A stretch of 64,000 bases of DNA from Bemisia tabaci (GCF_918797505.1 NC_092795.1:8465434-8529433), one strand, 5' to 3'; positions 10,413-21,633 are shown, counted from the stretch's first letter. The notes: generated by a model from the sequence alone, not told the origin. A program made the numbers and translations.

Positions 10413-10832
10413 GATAACTAAAAATTGTCCGTACCTTTAATTAATATATCAATGACTGTTTTGGGGGAAAAATGGGAAATATTTTTAAAGTATTCCAATG
10501 TTACTGATTGTAAGTGACAGTAAAAATATAAGTTTCAGCGCTGAGTCGCGCATATCTGGCTTTACACCAGCAGAGAAACCCGCTTTCTTACATGAAATGT
10601 CAGTGTTCTTGTGCTCAGGCTGTCGCCTTGACTAAGCAGGCAATTATCTACTCACCCTAGCTGCGATTTAATTAACACTGATCTAATTTCACATACTCTA
10701 TAAGTCATTGTCCCTCCTCCCTTCTCCCTGGCCGTCACAAGGAATCTTCGCCGGAGATCAACCACGGGTGGGAGATTGTGCAAAATAGGAGAACACAAGT
10801 AGGAGAATCGGGCAAATAGGAGACATGTTTAT

Positions 10833-10971
10833 CGGACTAAATTTTGGCAATAAGGAACTACTATTTCTAATTAATATACAAAAAACATATCTTCATCGGG
10901 AAATTTATGACAAATCTGTTGTCTCCGTGATTAATTAGAAATTGTAGTTCCCCATTTCAAGATTTAGTCCA
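10833..10971. mobile_element. Family B palindromic MITE, copy 4 (diverged)
   Basis: Near-palindrome with GGACTAAATTTTGGCAATAA at the left and a complementary TAGTCC end; the AATTAGAAATTGTAGTTC arm pairs with the left half. Assigned to family B by its termini. Confidence 0.6.
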
Positions 10972-11151
10972 ATTTTCACTCGGCAACGCCGATTCAATCG
11001 AGTTTCAGGCGCTTTGATACAACTTTTCGTACTTAATGGATGTCCATGTTGCATAGCCAAAAATTGAAGGCGCTTTCGCTTTCTTCATGGCAACAGCTTA
11101 TAAGAACGATGCAACTACGCGACAGTGCAATGTGAAAGCGCCATTTCCATC

Positions 11152-11405
11152 TGGACTGCGTTTAGCAGAAAGGAACCAAGACACATCAACTATTGCCAAA
11201 TTTAATTTGGCAATTTATTTTTTACATGAAAACAGTTGTGCGGATTCGTGAGCAAATTTCAGTGAATTTTCTGCATAGTACGAAGCAAATTCCTTAAAAT
11301 ATTCAAGGGATTCCGCACAAACGTTCTCTTCTAAAAAATTAAATTGCCCAGTTAAATTTGGCAATAGCTGAAGTGGCTTGGCTCCTTTCTGCTAAACGCG
11401 GTCCA
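11152..11405. mobile_element. Family G MITE, copy 1
   Basis: 254 bp with termini TGGACTGCGTTTAGCAGAAA and TTTCTGCTAAACGCGGTCCA; internal arms GCAATTTATTTTTTACATGA and complement. Confidence 0.75.
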
Positions 11406-12956
11406 ATTACTGCGTTAGTATGTACCAAGCGATATGCGATGCGTAAGGCACCATAAATAACTTCCATTGGTGGTGAAAGCATATTATTACTAACGTGTTC
11501 AATTGCGTTGCTTTATTTCTACGTCAATAAAAAAGAATGTGTACGCGTTGCCTCTAATTCCCTCAGTGTTTAAAAAAACTACGCACTTTGGAATAAGTAT
11601 ACATTCTGAAATGTCACATCTCTCATACTAATGCATAATTTTGCATAGTTTTAGGGTTTTAATTTTTCTTCAAATATCACAATCCTCTCATCTCTCCTTT
11701 CTAAAGACAGTGGCATAAACAGTTAAAAATGTGTCACAGAGAGGTCTTAATTTAAAATTTTCCCGATGATCACACGATGATACAGTTTTTTGAGATCATT
11801 TTCCGGACAATAGAAGGAGGCAGACCCACAAGACCCCTCCGCCCCACCCCCGCGGGCTACGAAAAAGTGTACATTTTGCGGTTAAAATGTAATGCGACAC
11901 GCGGTTTTAAGGGATGAATTTCAATCTAAAAAAAAAGAGAATTCATGTAGAGCTCTTTAACAGAAATTTTGATGATTGGTTGCACCGATATTACAGCCGT
12001 TTTTTATCCAATTATCAATCTAAGACATATCACTCTATTTCCATGATTTCAACAGGTCTCATCTGAATGCAAACAGGTCACATAAAAACAAGCTCAGCCT
12101 CCCGACACTCGAGAGTAATATAGTGAACTTAAGTTCAAATTTACTTAAATTGCTTTTTGTTTCCTTTCGTCGTTTTTTGATATTTTTGTCTTGTTACGCT
12201 GCTCTCGCCGTGCTCAAAAGATGGCGGGAACTGTTTCTTCGTCGTAGAGATAACGAAGTTGCAGCATACGGAAAAGTTTAAATCAGTTTACGATGCAATT
12301 TGTATATGAATAAGCAGGTGACGCCTTTGCTTTGAAGTTTATTGTTTCGCTGAATGATTACCCTCCCCTTTTTGCCACTCCTCTCAACCCATTTAAAATT
12401 AGTTTTAATGCTTCAAATAGGTAAAGTCTCTCTGTCTGGCATAGTTCCTAGGAATAGTCGCTCAGATTCAATATTTCATCCTGATTCCTAAGCGAATATT
12501 TTCTTTCGAAATCAATTTCCAGTTTCACTGATGATAATAATAATTTGTTTAAAGTATTACTCTTTTTAAAGAAAGTCGTCGTCCCGTTTTATCAAATGAC
12601 TGTTCTTTTAAAACGAAATGCGATTTGGTTTGTTTCTGTCAAAAGCGGTCCAAATGATAACTCAATTTTTTTTAGGGTGAGAGACTTCGTTTAGTTTGGA
12701 ATTATATAGGGAGTTTTCACTAAAATGTTGGAAATTCACCCTATCGGTGGTGAAATTAGTGCCTCAATTTTGTATTTTCTGGTACAAATCGGTGTATTTT
12801 TGAGGAGCGAAAAGTAATTTAGTCCATATTTGTTGACCATGAACAAAACACGCGGAGGAAAATTTCCCAGAACATGGGTCAGCAAAATCAGAAAAGGCGA
12901 GGAAGGCTCACGATTGACCAGAGGCAGTATATTCCAGAGACCCCGCACTTATATAC
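11406..12956. other. 1.55 kb without recognised gene or element
   Basis: AT-rich throughout apart from a C-rich strip near 11828-11860. No conserved frame, no clear inverted repeat. Confidence 0.45.
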
Positions 12957-13230
12957 AGCCGTGCTAAGGAAAAACGCCGTAAGAACCTTCATGCGTTGCC
13001 AAATTTCGAAAAATATAGTATAGCAGAAAATATTTTGCCAAATATTTTCTGCTAAACTTCAGAACATTTTTCTGCTAATTTTTCAAGATGATTTTTGCTC
13101 GCACTTTCAAGCAAAGTTCCTGAAACTTTCAAGGAAAAATATTCATAACTTCCCTCAATGATGAACATTTTATCGAAGAAAACTTGGCAACTCTCGAATG
13201 TTCATACGGCGCTTTTCCTTAGCACGGCAG
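12957..13230. mobile_element. Family F MITE
   Basis: AGCCGTGCTAAGGAAAAACG at the left and TTTTCCTTAGCACGGCAG at the right, with GTTGCCAAATTTC and GGCAACTCTCG subterminal sequence. About 274 bp. Confidence 0.75.
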
Positions 13231-14089
13231 TTTAGGAGAGGCATATTCGCTAAGGCAACCCCAACTTTCATCAATAATCATTTGGCGAATTTTATTTTAT
13301 TTTCGCTAAGTTGCTCATCAGGGTCATTAAAATGCCATTTCCCTGTAATCGGTACTCAATTTTTCATGAATGTAATCCCTGCAGAAAAAATAAATAAAAT
13401 TGAATCAGTCAGTGGCATTGAGCTGTCAGATTTTTCAAGATTCGAGTCAAATAAGTTTTCCACCCAGTACTCTTAAATCGCAAAGAAAGAGGGTTTCGCA
13501 ACCTCCTCCGCCCTCCTATTTTTCAAAAGTTACGGCAAATTAGAGGAACCAAATCGCCGCTGAAGGGTGCAACTTCACGTTAAGATGAACCTTTTCGTCC
13601 GTATCACTGGATGCTTTTCACGGCTCACGTCAAAATTGAGTTACGCCCTCTGGTCAGCGGAGCGACGAAATGAGACTTAAAATACAGCACTTCCCGCGGA
13701 AAGGTAGTTCAGCGGGGCGTGAACGAACTTTTAAAGGGATTTTCAGCTTTTCGGAGGAATTCAAAACGCTCATGATGCGCTGCGAGTGTGAGGGTGGCAA
13801 GGTTGAGGTGATCGTCCTAGGACGATCCCATTCGATCGTTATTAATTATTCAATCGCTCTTGTGGGTGAGGAAGCTATACGTCTTTTTAATGTGAGGTTA
13901 CAGTTCACATATCGACTCGGAATCAATAGACGCTGCAATAAAAATCTCAAATGCTCGGCTGGTTTTTTCACCGTGTTGAGGTAAAACTCCGTAAGCACCT
14001 CCAGACTTAGGCATCCTCGCTGATAAAAATTCAAATGTTGTGTGTCAAAGCATACTTTTCTTTCGTCTTGTCATCGAATGCAATTCACG
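13231..14089. other. Upstream region of the FMRFamide gene, nothing firm
   Basis: Contains a possible family M remnant near 13610-13670 (CACGGCTCACGTC, GCGGAGCGACGA) and frames at 13198-13476 and 13670-13984 without known motifs. Upstream control DNA of the neuropeptide gene may lie here but no element is identifiable. Confidence 0.35.
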
Positions 14090-14470
14090 ATTTACGGGGG
14101 CCATCCCTAAATTACTTAACGCTCCAAAAAGGGGAGAGGTCTATGCCAGCGTTACGTGGCGTTACAGGTCATGGTAGGAAGGGGAGGGGGGTACAGGGCG
14201 AAGCGTTGCGTAACGAGTTTAAGTGCCTTTTTTTGGATTTTTCATAGACTTTTCGTCGGAAGTTTTAAAGAATCTCGAGAATATTCAGTCCAATACTTTC
14301 ACTTATCCTCACCAAATAGTAAAGCCAATCCGTTCAGTACCTAATGTAAGGTGATTTTTAGATTATTTTTCATCAAAATTGGGGGGGGGGGAGCAAGCGT
14401 TACGTAATTTTCTAGGGGGTCTAAAACAGCGTTACGGAGAGTTACAGAGGTTGGGGGGGGGGGGTGTCAA
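14090..14470. repeat. Degenerate G-run/AGCGTTACG repeat upstream of the FMRFamide exon
   Basis: AGCGTTACGT, GCGTTACAGG, AGCGTTACGGAGAG and runs of 10-12 G (14382-14391, about 14452-14463) recur. Probably a decayed element; the G runs could form quadruplexes. Confidence 0.4.
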
Positions 14471-14663
14471 AAACCGCAAATTAAGCATTTCGTGATAAAT
14501 GTAGAGGCGGTCCCATAGGGCGATATTCAAAGTAGTATATTAACAGCTCCTTTACCCAGGAAGGCCCACGTGGTTTCGGTTTGCATCGTGATGAAGGGAG
14601 GTCTCAGGCGATAATTAACACCGTTTCAACAAATCTATTAATTTTAAATATTTTCTGTTTCAG

Positions 14664-14872
14664 ATGAATCTGAAGCTATGTTACTTTAGTTTCTTCGTGC
14701 TCGTCTACGAGTGGATTTCCACGGACCTGGTCGAAGCGGAGAAGGTCATCGGTCTGGACACAGGGTCGCTCGATGATGACGACACAGAGGTGGGAGTCGT
14801 CCAAAAGCGATTCGTCCAGCGGGCCATCGACCCCCTTATGCGCAGGAGCCCTCTCGATAAAAATTTCATGAG
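14664..14872 (+). CDS. FMRFa: FMRFamide neuropeptide precursor, coding exon 1 (signal peptide and start of the FMRFamide peptide)
   Basis: First coding exon of a secreted prohormone that is processed into FMRFamide-type neuropeptides. The ATG follows a polypyrimidine tract and AG acceptor (ends 14663), so a non-coding 5' exon must lie upstream; I could not place it. Residues 1 to about 25 have a Lys near the start and a hydrophobic core (YFSFFVLVYEW), as in a signal peptide, with likely cleavage near VEA. An acidic spacer (DDDDTE) follows, then Lys-Arg and Arg-Arg sites. The exon ends SPLDKNFM plus two bases (AG) of an Arg codon at a GTGAGC donor. Joined to exon 2 (phase 2 intron, 14873-15815) it reads SPLDKNFMRFGKR, an amidation (G) and dibasic (KR) processing signal, giving predicted SPLDKNFMRFamide. 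The whole protein is 414 residues. The exact splice and the GKR product make the family call very strong. Confidence 0.93.
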
Positions 14873-15815
14873 GTGAGCGTTATTAACACCAACTTTTGCA
14901 TCCTCGCATGTCACCTGCTTTCTATTTTCGCCACCTTACATCCTATTATTGTATTAGTTTCCGCTCTTAACATGACCTGATTTACAGGAAAGCAATCCAG
15001 ATAATCGCCTTGGTGGCAAAAAGGATGACAGACTTTGGGGTTCGTGAAAGGGGTGATGGGGCTTTACTTTATCATTCCAAATTTGTGTGCATATTATTTC
15101 TTTTTATATCGTTAAATAAAACTCAGTAAGTGATCACGGTTAAGTACTTAGCACTCTCCGTACTTTCCAGATTTCTTTTGATTTGGCCGTTCTCGCCTTT
15201 TACCTCTAACGTGACCAAAATTCTCATTCAATGCCAGCTACGTATCAAATTTTTGTCACTCAAAATTGTTGTCACACATCATTTTTGTCGCGTGCGAATT
15301 TTTGCGCTTCGATTCAAAAGTTATCTTGGCATGAAGATGGTGATTTTGCTCTCTTGCGTCGAAATCAGTTTTATAATTAATTTAACTTAGATATTTTCGT
15401 ACTACGTAAACATTTTCCGATGTTTTTTATCCTACTTCTGCCCCTCTACTGTGACTCCTGCTTTTCATCCTACTTATGGGGTGTTCGGTCAGCTTTCGAT
15501 GCAAGTTCAATGAAACCCCACTCTAAACCATTTTTCGAAAGCTACCTCGTGCTTTCCATGGTTATACATATTTTCATTGGTCTTGACCATTACGAATCCG
15601 TCGAAACGAAAATCTAAAAAAAAAATAATAGACACAAGTTGGTTATAATACGATCAAAGCTTTGTTGACGTCATGACCCTGCGAAGTATTCGCGCTGTAG
15701 AGGGGAAAATCTCTTTTTCTCTGTTCTGTGTGAAAAAACTGGAAGTAGTATTTTATGCTCTGTCCTCAGAGTTGGCGTCCTTCTGGCTGGGGTCTAAGGT
15801 TATGATTATTTTCAG
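14873..15815 (+). other. Intron between the FMRFamide coding exons
   Basis: A phase 2 intron with a GTGAGC donor and a T-rich TTTTCAG acceptor. It splits the Arg codon of FMRF. I see no transposon and no convincing internal exon in it; the short frames inside (for example 15130-15390) look fortuitous. Confidence 0.85.
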
Positions 15816-16851
15816 GTTCGGCAAGCGCTCGGAGGACAAAGGACACCAGGACGAGCCAGAACTAGACGAGATAATCAACATGACGCCATCGGATTACAAA
15901 CTCATCGCCGACGACAGTGAGCCCAAAGCGAAACGCGTCAAGCAGGACTTCATCCGCCTGGGGCGGGGGAAGCAAGACTTCATCCGCTTCGGCCGGGGCA
16001 AGCAGGACTTCATCCGCTTCGGGCGCGGGAAACAGGACTTCATCCGCTTCGGCCGGGGCAAGCAGGACTTCATCCGCTTCGGCCGGGGCGACGCCTCCAA
16101 CCTACTCCACTACCCGGAGACCAACTACGACCTCGAGGTAGCCGAAGACGACTTCCGCAACGCCGACGACTTGGCCGAACGCGACCCGCGGGCCAAGAAC
16201 AGCTTCATCCGCTTCGGCCGGGCGGAGAACTTCATTCGCTTCGGGCGGAACGCGGAAGTTGGGACGCCGTCGGATAACATCAACTACCGCTCCAAACGCT
16301 CCGGCGACGAATTCCGCTTCGCCCGAGCCGGAGACCCCCTCCCGGCTCTCTTCGTCGCCGACGTCAACCCCGTCGAGATCCGTCGGAGCTCCGGATTCAT
16401 CCGCCTAGGCCGCGCCAAGGCTACCGGAAGTAAAGAACCGGAAATGGGAGACCGCCGGAAACGCTCTTTAGATGACGTAGACTCGAGTACACCAGAACCG
16501 AAAGTAGTGCCCAAGATCGGGTTCAAAGGCTTGGTGGTGGTTCCACCAGGATCGGAAGGCGGCGTCGAACCGGAACCGGAGATGGATGGGTCCGAGAACG
16601 GAAGTCGGAACGAAACGGAAGACGGGTATTCGACCGAGATGAACGATTTCCCGGTGACGGAACCACCGGAGAAGAATTTCCACATTCCGTCGATCCGTCA
16701 CAAGAGGCGGACGTACGAAGATTATAGGCCGCGGGATTTAGCCATGTTAAATAGTAATGTTTACGATGCGCTGGCCGGAAGCGCCGACTGCTCGCCGATG
16801 GTTAGGTTAGGTCCGAGCCTGTCCAAAGACTACGTGGTCAAAGTGGGTTGA
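15816..16851 (+). CDS. FMRFa: FMRFamide neuropeptide precursor, coding exon 2 (FIRFamide/FIRLamide repeat array and C-terminal acidic region)
   Basis: The second and last coding exon begins after a TTTTCAG acceptor and completes the Arg of FMRF. Its frame is open to the TGA at 16849-16851. After FGKR comes an acidic spacer, then AKR and five head-to-tail 10-residue units: one VKQDFIRLGR and four GKQDFIRFGR (15937-16086). Downstream are NSFIRFGR (16198-16221), AENFIRFGR (16222-16248), SGDEFRFAR (16300-16326, where Ala replaces the amidation Gly) and SSGFIRLGR (16387-16413). Most units are bounded by single Arg rather than dibasic sites, so monobasic prohormone cleavage is implied. The last ~145 residues are an acidic spacer with RKR and KRR sites and no further RFamide. 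The exon is much more GC-rich than its surroundings. Known for the family: such peptides act as neurohormones on a G-protein-coupled receptor. The peptide products here are prediction only. Confidence 0.93.
15937..16086 (+). repeat. Five 30-bp tandem coding repeats in the FMRFamide gene
   Basis: Five in-frame 30-bp units start at 15937, 15967, 15997, 16027 and 16057. Unit 1 encodes VKQDFIRLGR and units 2-5 encode identical GKQDFIRFGR peptides with only a few synonymous third-base differences. The near identity at DNA level points to recent duplication or gene conversion, and copy number could vary between individuals or be miscounted in assembly. Confidence 0.95.
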
Positions 16852-16924
16852 CGCACCCTGTTCTTCCTCCTTGTTTTGTTTCGTTCCCACCAAAAGGTTT
16901 CTGTTTTCTAATCAATCTAGTTTT

Positions 16925-16930
16925 AATAAA
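16925..16930 (+). promoter_or_regulatory. Poly(A) signal of the FMRFamide gene
   Basis: A canonical AATAAA lies 74 bp after the stop codon, followed by a T-rich downstream stretch. A second possible signal (AATAAAG) lies near 17021. This sets the probable 3' end of the transcript. Confidence 0.7.
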
Positions 16931-17374
16931 CTTATTGTTCCTCGATCGATATTTTTTTTATTCCTTTTTTGTTTCTTTGTTTTAATATTAAGGCTCTAAG
17001 TTTTGTCGATATTTTTGGAGAATAAAGTTTGAAAAACTGAACGATATAGATATTTTTCGAGTTTGATACCTTATTCTTGAGGAGAAGCGATTCGGCCGAG
17101 TTTCCATCCCAACACACTCTATTTTTTTCGAAATTTTCACCCTCGTGGCTATTGAGAGGGTAATTACAGTTACTTTAAGTATTTGATGATCTGCAACAAT
17201 ACATTTTTAAAGTTGATCTAAATTCATCGAATCAATTATGGAAAATGATCCACAGCAAAAATTCATTAGTATTTTGTGTGGACCAAAAAGTAAATTGGCC
17301 ATTCTATTTAATATCTTGAACATGCGTGTACAAGGTGATGAAAAAATTCCATACCACCAGCACCTGAGATCAAC

Positions 17375-17514
17375 TGGACTGCATTTTGCAATTTGGAACT
17401 ATAAATTCTGGCTCATCTGAAAAAAACACTTATGTGCATAGGGAAACTAATGGCACATACGTTGTTTTTAAACCAGGCCAGCATGTATAGTTCCAAATTG
17501 CAAAATGCAGTCCA
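17375..17514. mobile_element. Family B palindromic MITE, copy 5
   Basis: 140 bp with matching ends TGGACTGCATTTTGCAATTT and AAATTGCAAAATGCAGTCCA and centre GCATAGGGAAACTAATGGCA. Very similar to the copy at 21495. Confidence 0.8.
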
Positions 17515-17721
17515 ACTGTAACACTTGAAAAAATAAAGATGGAGACATGAAATTTTGTGAAAGCTCTTAAGTCAAAAGAAACACTTTTTTGCAACCCCCA
17601 TCATACACAAAATTTAAAAGAAAAAATTGAAGTGCTTTGGAAATCATTAAATTTGACACGGAGCCACCAATATTTAAAACACACATATCATGTTATTATT
17701 CTCCTTTGATATAAATTGATA

Positions 17722-18615
17722 CATATTTTTTTTCCCATCAATTTAAATGAGAATAATCAATGCAGAGTGTGCAACCATTTCAAAATCATGAGTTAAAAAA
17801 CGCTGACTATGCGAGTATAAATATTAAAGCCTAAGAGAGCGGAGCGGTGTGCTGCCAGCGCGAGAGGTTCACTGGCGCCTACAAACCTAAGTGGATACTT
17901 CACGCATTACACAATGCTTGAAGTATCCACTTAGGTTTGTAGGCGCCGTATGCGTGGATACTTTACGCATTGCACAATGCTTGAAGTATCCACTTAGGTT
18001 TGTAGGCGCCAATGCGCGTTTCGCGATGGCCGCCCGCCCGCCATGCGGTGGCGCCTGAAGCAACTATTTCACAACAGAGGGGTTGCACACTATTATACAA
18101 AATTGAACGTATAAAGAATGACAGACATCCTTTAAAAGTACAGATCTTTCCTCGCAAAATAAAGCAAGATACTTATCGTATACAGGAAAAATCTAAGAGC
18201 CTTTAGCTGAGGCAAATCAAGAGGTTCATCCGGTTCAGGTATAACAAATTGGGAACTTCTTGAAAGATAATTAAGTCCTGTTACACCAAAGAGGTGTAGA
18301 GAGTTTTAGTGAATTTTGTCTCATGGAACTGACGCTCCCCCATTTTTACCAAAACTCTCAACTATATATTATTCTCCGTTGGACCAAACAGACAAAACAA
18401 AAAAACAAGCAAACCCTCATTCTTCCAAGACATTTTACGTTTTCATCCAAAAACGTCGTGAGCAATTGTCGTTTGTATTTATATGTGGGCCAATTAACTT
18501 TGGGTCTCAACTGGCATGTGGACCAAAAACCCCATGCCGAAAAAACTCGTGGACGTAAATTACTGGAAAAAACAGGTGCGCGGACAAAAAATTGGTGACG
18601 GAATGTCCTGTAACC
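17722..18615 (+). mobile_element. Family E composite element, copy 2 (with duplicated hairpin)
   Basis: Homologous to 3360-4440 along its length but without the family C insert. The GGCGCCTACAAACCTAAGTG hairpin is present one and a half times (17875-17945 and 17948-18010), a local duplication of the right arm. The 17530-17700 flank also resembles 7850-7930, so the true left border may be further out. Confidence 0.65.
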
Positions 18616-19273
18616 GTTTCATGGGTCATGAGCTTGAAGGTAAAACAATAATACCTACTGCTGCTTAAATTTCTAAGGGATCGTACTGGAGAAAACACTC
18701 TTCCGCGCCTACGTGGAGGTAATCTCGGATAGGCTGATTGTGAGCTTTTGACCTTCATTCATAAGATCTGTAGTATATTAGTCTAATCTTGCTTCTATAA
18801 GGTTGCAATCTTTATTTCCTGTGCTAATTTGTCCTTATCAAGAGGAGTTGGAAAGAGGAATAACTCGAAAGTTCGGAAGAGAGGTTTCTTTTACACGCCG
18901 CCGAAAAATGTCCGTAGAAATGCTAATTTTTCATTTAATGACCTCACCAAGAGCTCTTTAGAAAGCTAATGAGATGAACTACAAGATTCTACAAACATAA
19001 TTCCAATATCTTCAATAATTTGCTTTGAGCGGGTCAACTCTCAGTTTACTCGGGACAGCCTTCGTATAATTTTTTAATCGTCAAATTTCTACCAAAAGAA
19101 ATCAGATATAGTGCTTTTTGCATTTTTTCTTCAACAGTTTATAGACAATAAAAGTCGCAATTGCGTTTAACGTTTCCCATTTTTGAGGTAGTTCCAACAT
19201 TAAAATTGGGGAAATTTAAAAACGAAATCCACTGAATAGAAATTTGATTTCTTTCACAATACAGAGTATACTA
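18616..19273. other. No gene or repeat recognised
   Basis: AT-rich intergenic DNA; nothing supportable. Confidence 0.45.
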
Positions 19274-19483
19274 ACACGGAAAACATTGAAATGCAGATTT
19301 AACAATTTTTTAGTTAAAAACAAAGGATGTTTAAATGTAGATTTTACAACGAAAAAATGTTACTTCAACGACCCCCGTGGTTAAATTAGCTTTTTACTAT
19401 TGTAAAATGTGCATTTGAAACATTGCAGACACTTTTTTTTAACAATTGAATTGTTAAATCAGCAATCCATTTTTCCGTATATG
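19274..19483. mobile_element. ~210-bp MITE with ACACGGAAAA/TTTTTCCGTAT ends
   Basis: Short inverted ends and internal complementary TTTAACAA, TGTAGATTTTACAA/TTGTAAAATGTGCA blocks. Borders approximate. Confidence 0.5.
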
Positions 19484-19930
19484 TTTGGGTACTAGTAACG
19501 CATAATAATATATTTCTTTCACTTTATAAGCTCATCGATTTGAGAGAAACCCTTGAAACACGATTGACCACCATTAAAACTTTCTTCCTTTCACTTTCAT
19601 GGTCACGGAATCTATTTCCTATATGAACTTTTCTTCTTCGGATATTCACTGCCACGAGCGACAAGAGTCTCGGAAACTTTTCGCGTGGGCAGGAAGCGGG
19701 AAACTCATAATTGACGCCAAAAGGGAAGGGTCAACTGTCCCGATGTTTGAAATGCAAAGACAGATTTTCGAAAGGGTAAACAAACATATGCGAAGGTCGT
19801 TCACCAGGTGAAGTCAAGCTGAATGCGATTTGAAGAAACTCCGGAAAGTATACATTATCCTGCAAAAGTTGTGCGTGTGAGCGCGTGTGCATTTTTTTCA
19901 TCAATCTAAAGCGTTATTCACTTCTACACA

Positions 19931-20404
19931 ATGGAGATGTTGCATGTGTGAGGGATTTGCGATTTGACCATTGATTCTTATGTAAAAGTTCACGAGAAAC
20001 ACGATGATGCACTGGTTTTCTCTGAAATCATCCCAAAGCTCAAAAAGCTCTCAAAGTGAGCCAAAATGGAGGGATATCCCATCCTACCTGAGAGTCCACT
20101 CTACATCAAACAAACTCTCCATGCAAGATAGGGAGCAAATACATTAGCAGGGTGCCGTGTTTCAGTTTACAGTCCCAAGTAAGTGGCACCTGCTAATGTA
20201 TTGCCCCACTTTGCATGGAGAGTAGTTTGACGTAGAGGTGGCTCTTAGGGGAGGGTGGATATCCCTCCATTTGGCCTCACTTGAGAGCTTTTTTTGAGCT
20301 TGGAGATGATTTTAGAGAAAACCAGTTGCTTCATCGTGTTTCTCGCGAACTTTTAATAAATCAATGGTCAAATCGCAAATCCCTCACACAAGCAACATCT
20401 CCAT
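19931..20404. mobile_element. Family K foldback element, copy 1
   Basis: 474 bp with arms starting ATGGAGATGTTGCATGTG and ending CAACATCTCCAT; internal complementary blocks GGAGGGATATCCC and AACTCTCCATGCAAGATAGG. Also present at 50438-50943. Confidence 0.8.
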
Positions 20405-21038
20405 TGCAAGCTCATCATTTTGGGAGCGAAAAGTCCAAAGTAAGTATTTTATCCTTTACGAATTCATTCGAGTTTTTCTGAAAGTACGAGTGGTAAGTGT
20501 TCAACCCACAATGTACATGATCGGAGGCGATGTAGCAAACACTGATTGTAATCATAATAACCACACGAAAACATTGTATGTGCATGGTACACTAGTCTGA
20601 TTCACTTGAAACCCCTTTAGCCAGCCTCTTATGAATTATGATTCTATATTACAGAGTAAGATTTTGCTGAATATCTCGTTCTCTTCCAGAGGAATTGCCA
20701 AAAGTGTCATAGAAATAAGCACCATTGTCAAAAGTTTGGCATCACATTTTTTTTTCTTTTAATAATGAATGTTCAACGAACTACTAGAGTAATTTACAAC
20801 AATTTATTTGTAGTGGAAATGGAATTAGGTGAAACTTTTTAACGGACTCGCCCTATGGTACCCTTGTTAAAAAATGAAATGCCAGGAAAGATAAAGAGCT
20901 TATGCTATTTTCCTGGAAGGAGACGAGCTGAGTAAGAAGTGGGATTGCGACGACCCAGTTGCCGTCACTTTGAAAATAACCGGCTTAATAATCAGAAACA
21001 CCGTACAAAATGGCAACCTTGAGTTAGCCATCCCTAAA
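20405..21038. other. No gene or repeat recognised
   Basis: AT-rich intergenic DNA between family K and family G elements; nothing supportable. Confidence 0.45.
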
Positions 21039-21288
21039 TGGACTGAGTTAAGCAGAAAGGAACCAACCCACATTTTGGAAAAAAATTGAGTCATGAGTCG
21101 TTTTGAACTCAACCACTGCTCTACTATCTATCGCCAAAAATTCAAAGTTTTTGTTGGAGCAACTTTTGCAGAAATTGAACTTGAAGTTTATCTTATACAT
21201 TGAGTCTTATGCAGGAGCCAAACTTTAAACCTCTTTTTCTCGGTTCGATCCCGATGTGGCTTGGTTCCTTTCTGTTTAACTCCGTCCA
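21039..21288. mobile_element. Family G MITE, copy 2 (diverged interior)
   Basis: TGGACTGAGTTAAGCAGAAA and CCTTTCTGTTTAACTCCGTCCA-type ends; the interior has diverged strongly from the other copies. Confidence 0.65.
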
Positions 21289-21494
21289 AATCTCCAGTCC
21301 TCCGAAGAGACTTTAACTTATTTTGACCGCCAGCGGAAAATGGGACCTTAGTTCACCGAAACTCCGAATCAAATTATTGATACAAGAGCTCCAGAAGAAC
21401 ATTTTAGCATTTAAAAGAAAAAAAGAAAAAAACCCGCTGAAAAATGTCAAAACAATCCGAAGCTGTGGTGATCGGAAGCATCCAGCTTATATGA

Positions 21495-21633
21495 TGGACT
21501 GCATTTTGCAATTCGGAACTATAAATTCTGGCCATTCTGGAAAAACACTTGTGTGCATAGGGAAAGTAATGGCACATACGTTGTTTTTAAAGCGGGCTAG
21601 AAATTATAGTTCCAAATTGCAAAATGCAGTCCA
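21495..21633. mobile_element. Family B palindromic MITE, copy 6
   Basis: About 139 bp, closely similar to the copy at 17375 in the same orientation, with terminal TGGACTGCATTTTGCAATTC and ATTGCAAAATGCAGTCCA. Confidence 0.8.

Noticed and set aside
15673..15815. Extension of exon 2 upstream to a Met at 15673
   Set aside because: This is intron 1 read-through. The TTTTCAG acceptor at 15815 joins exon 1 in frame and restores FMRFGKR.
15894..16141. Open frames on the minus strand and in another + frame across the neuropeptide repeats (repetitive SCLPRPKRMK and TSSASAGASR proteins)
   Set aside because: They are shadows of the 30-bp coding repeat; the FMRFamide frame has the processing signals and splice sites.
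21236..21275. GGTTCGATCCC box resembling a tRNA T-arm
   Set aside because: It lies in a family G MITE and no acceptor stem, D-arm or anticodon arm can be folded around it.
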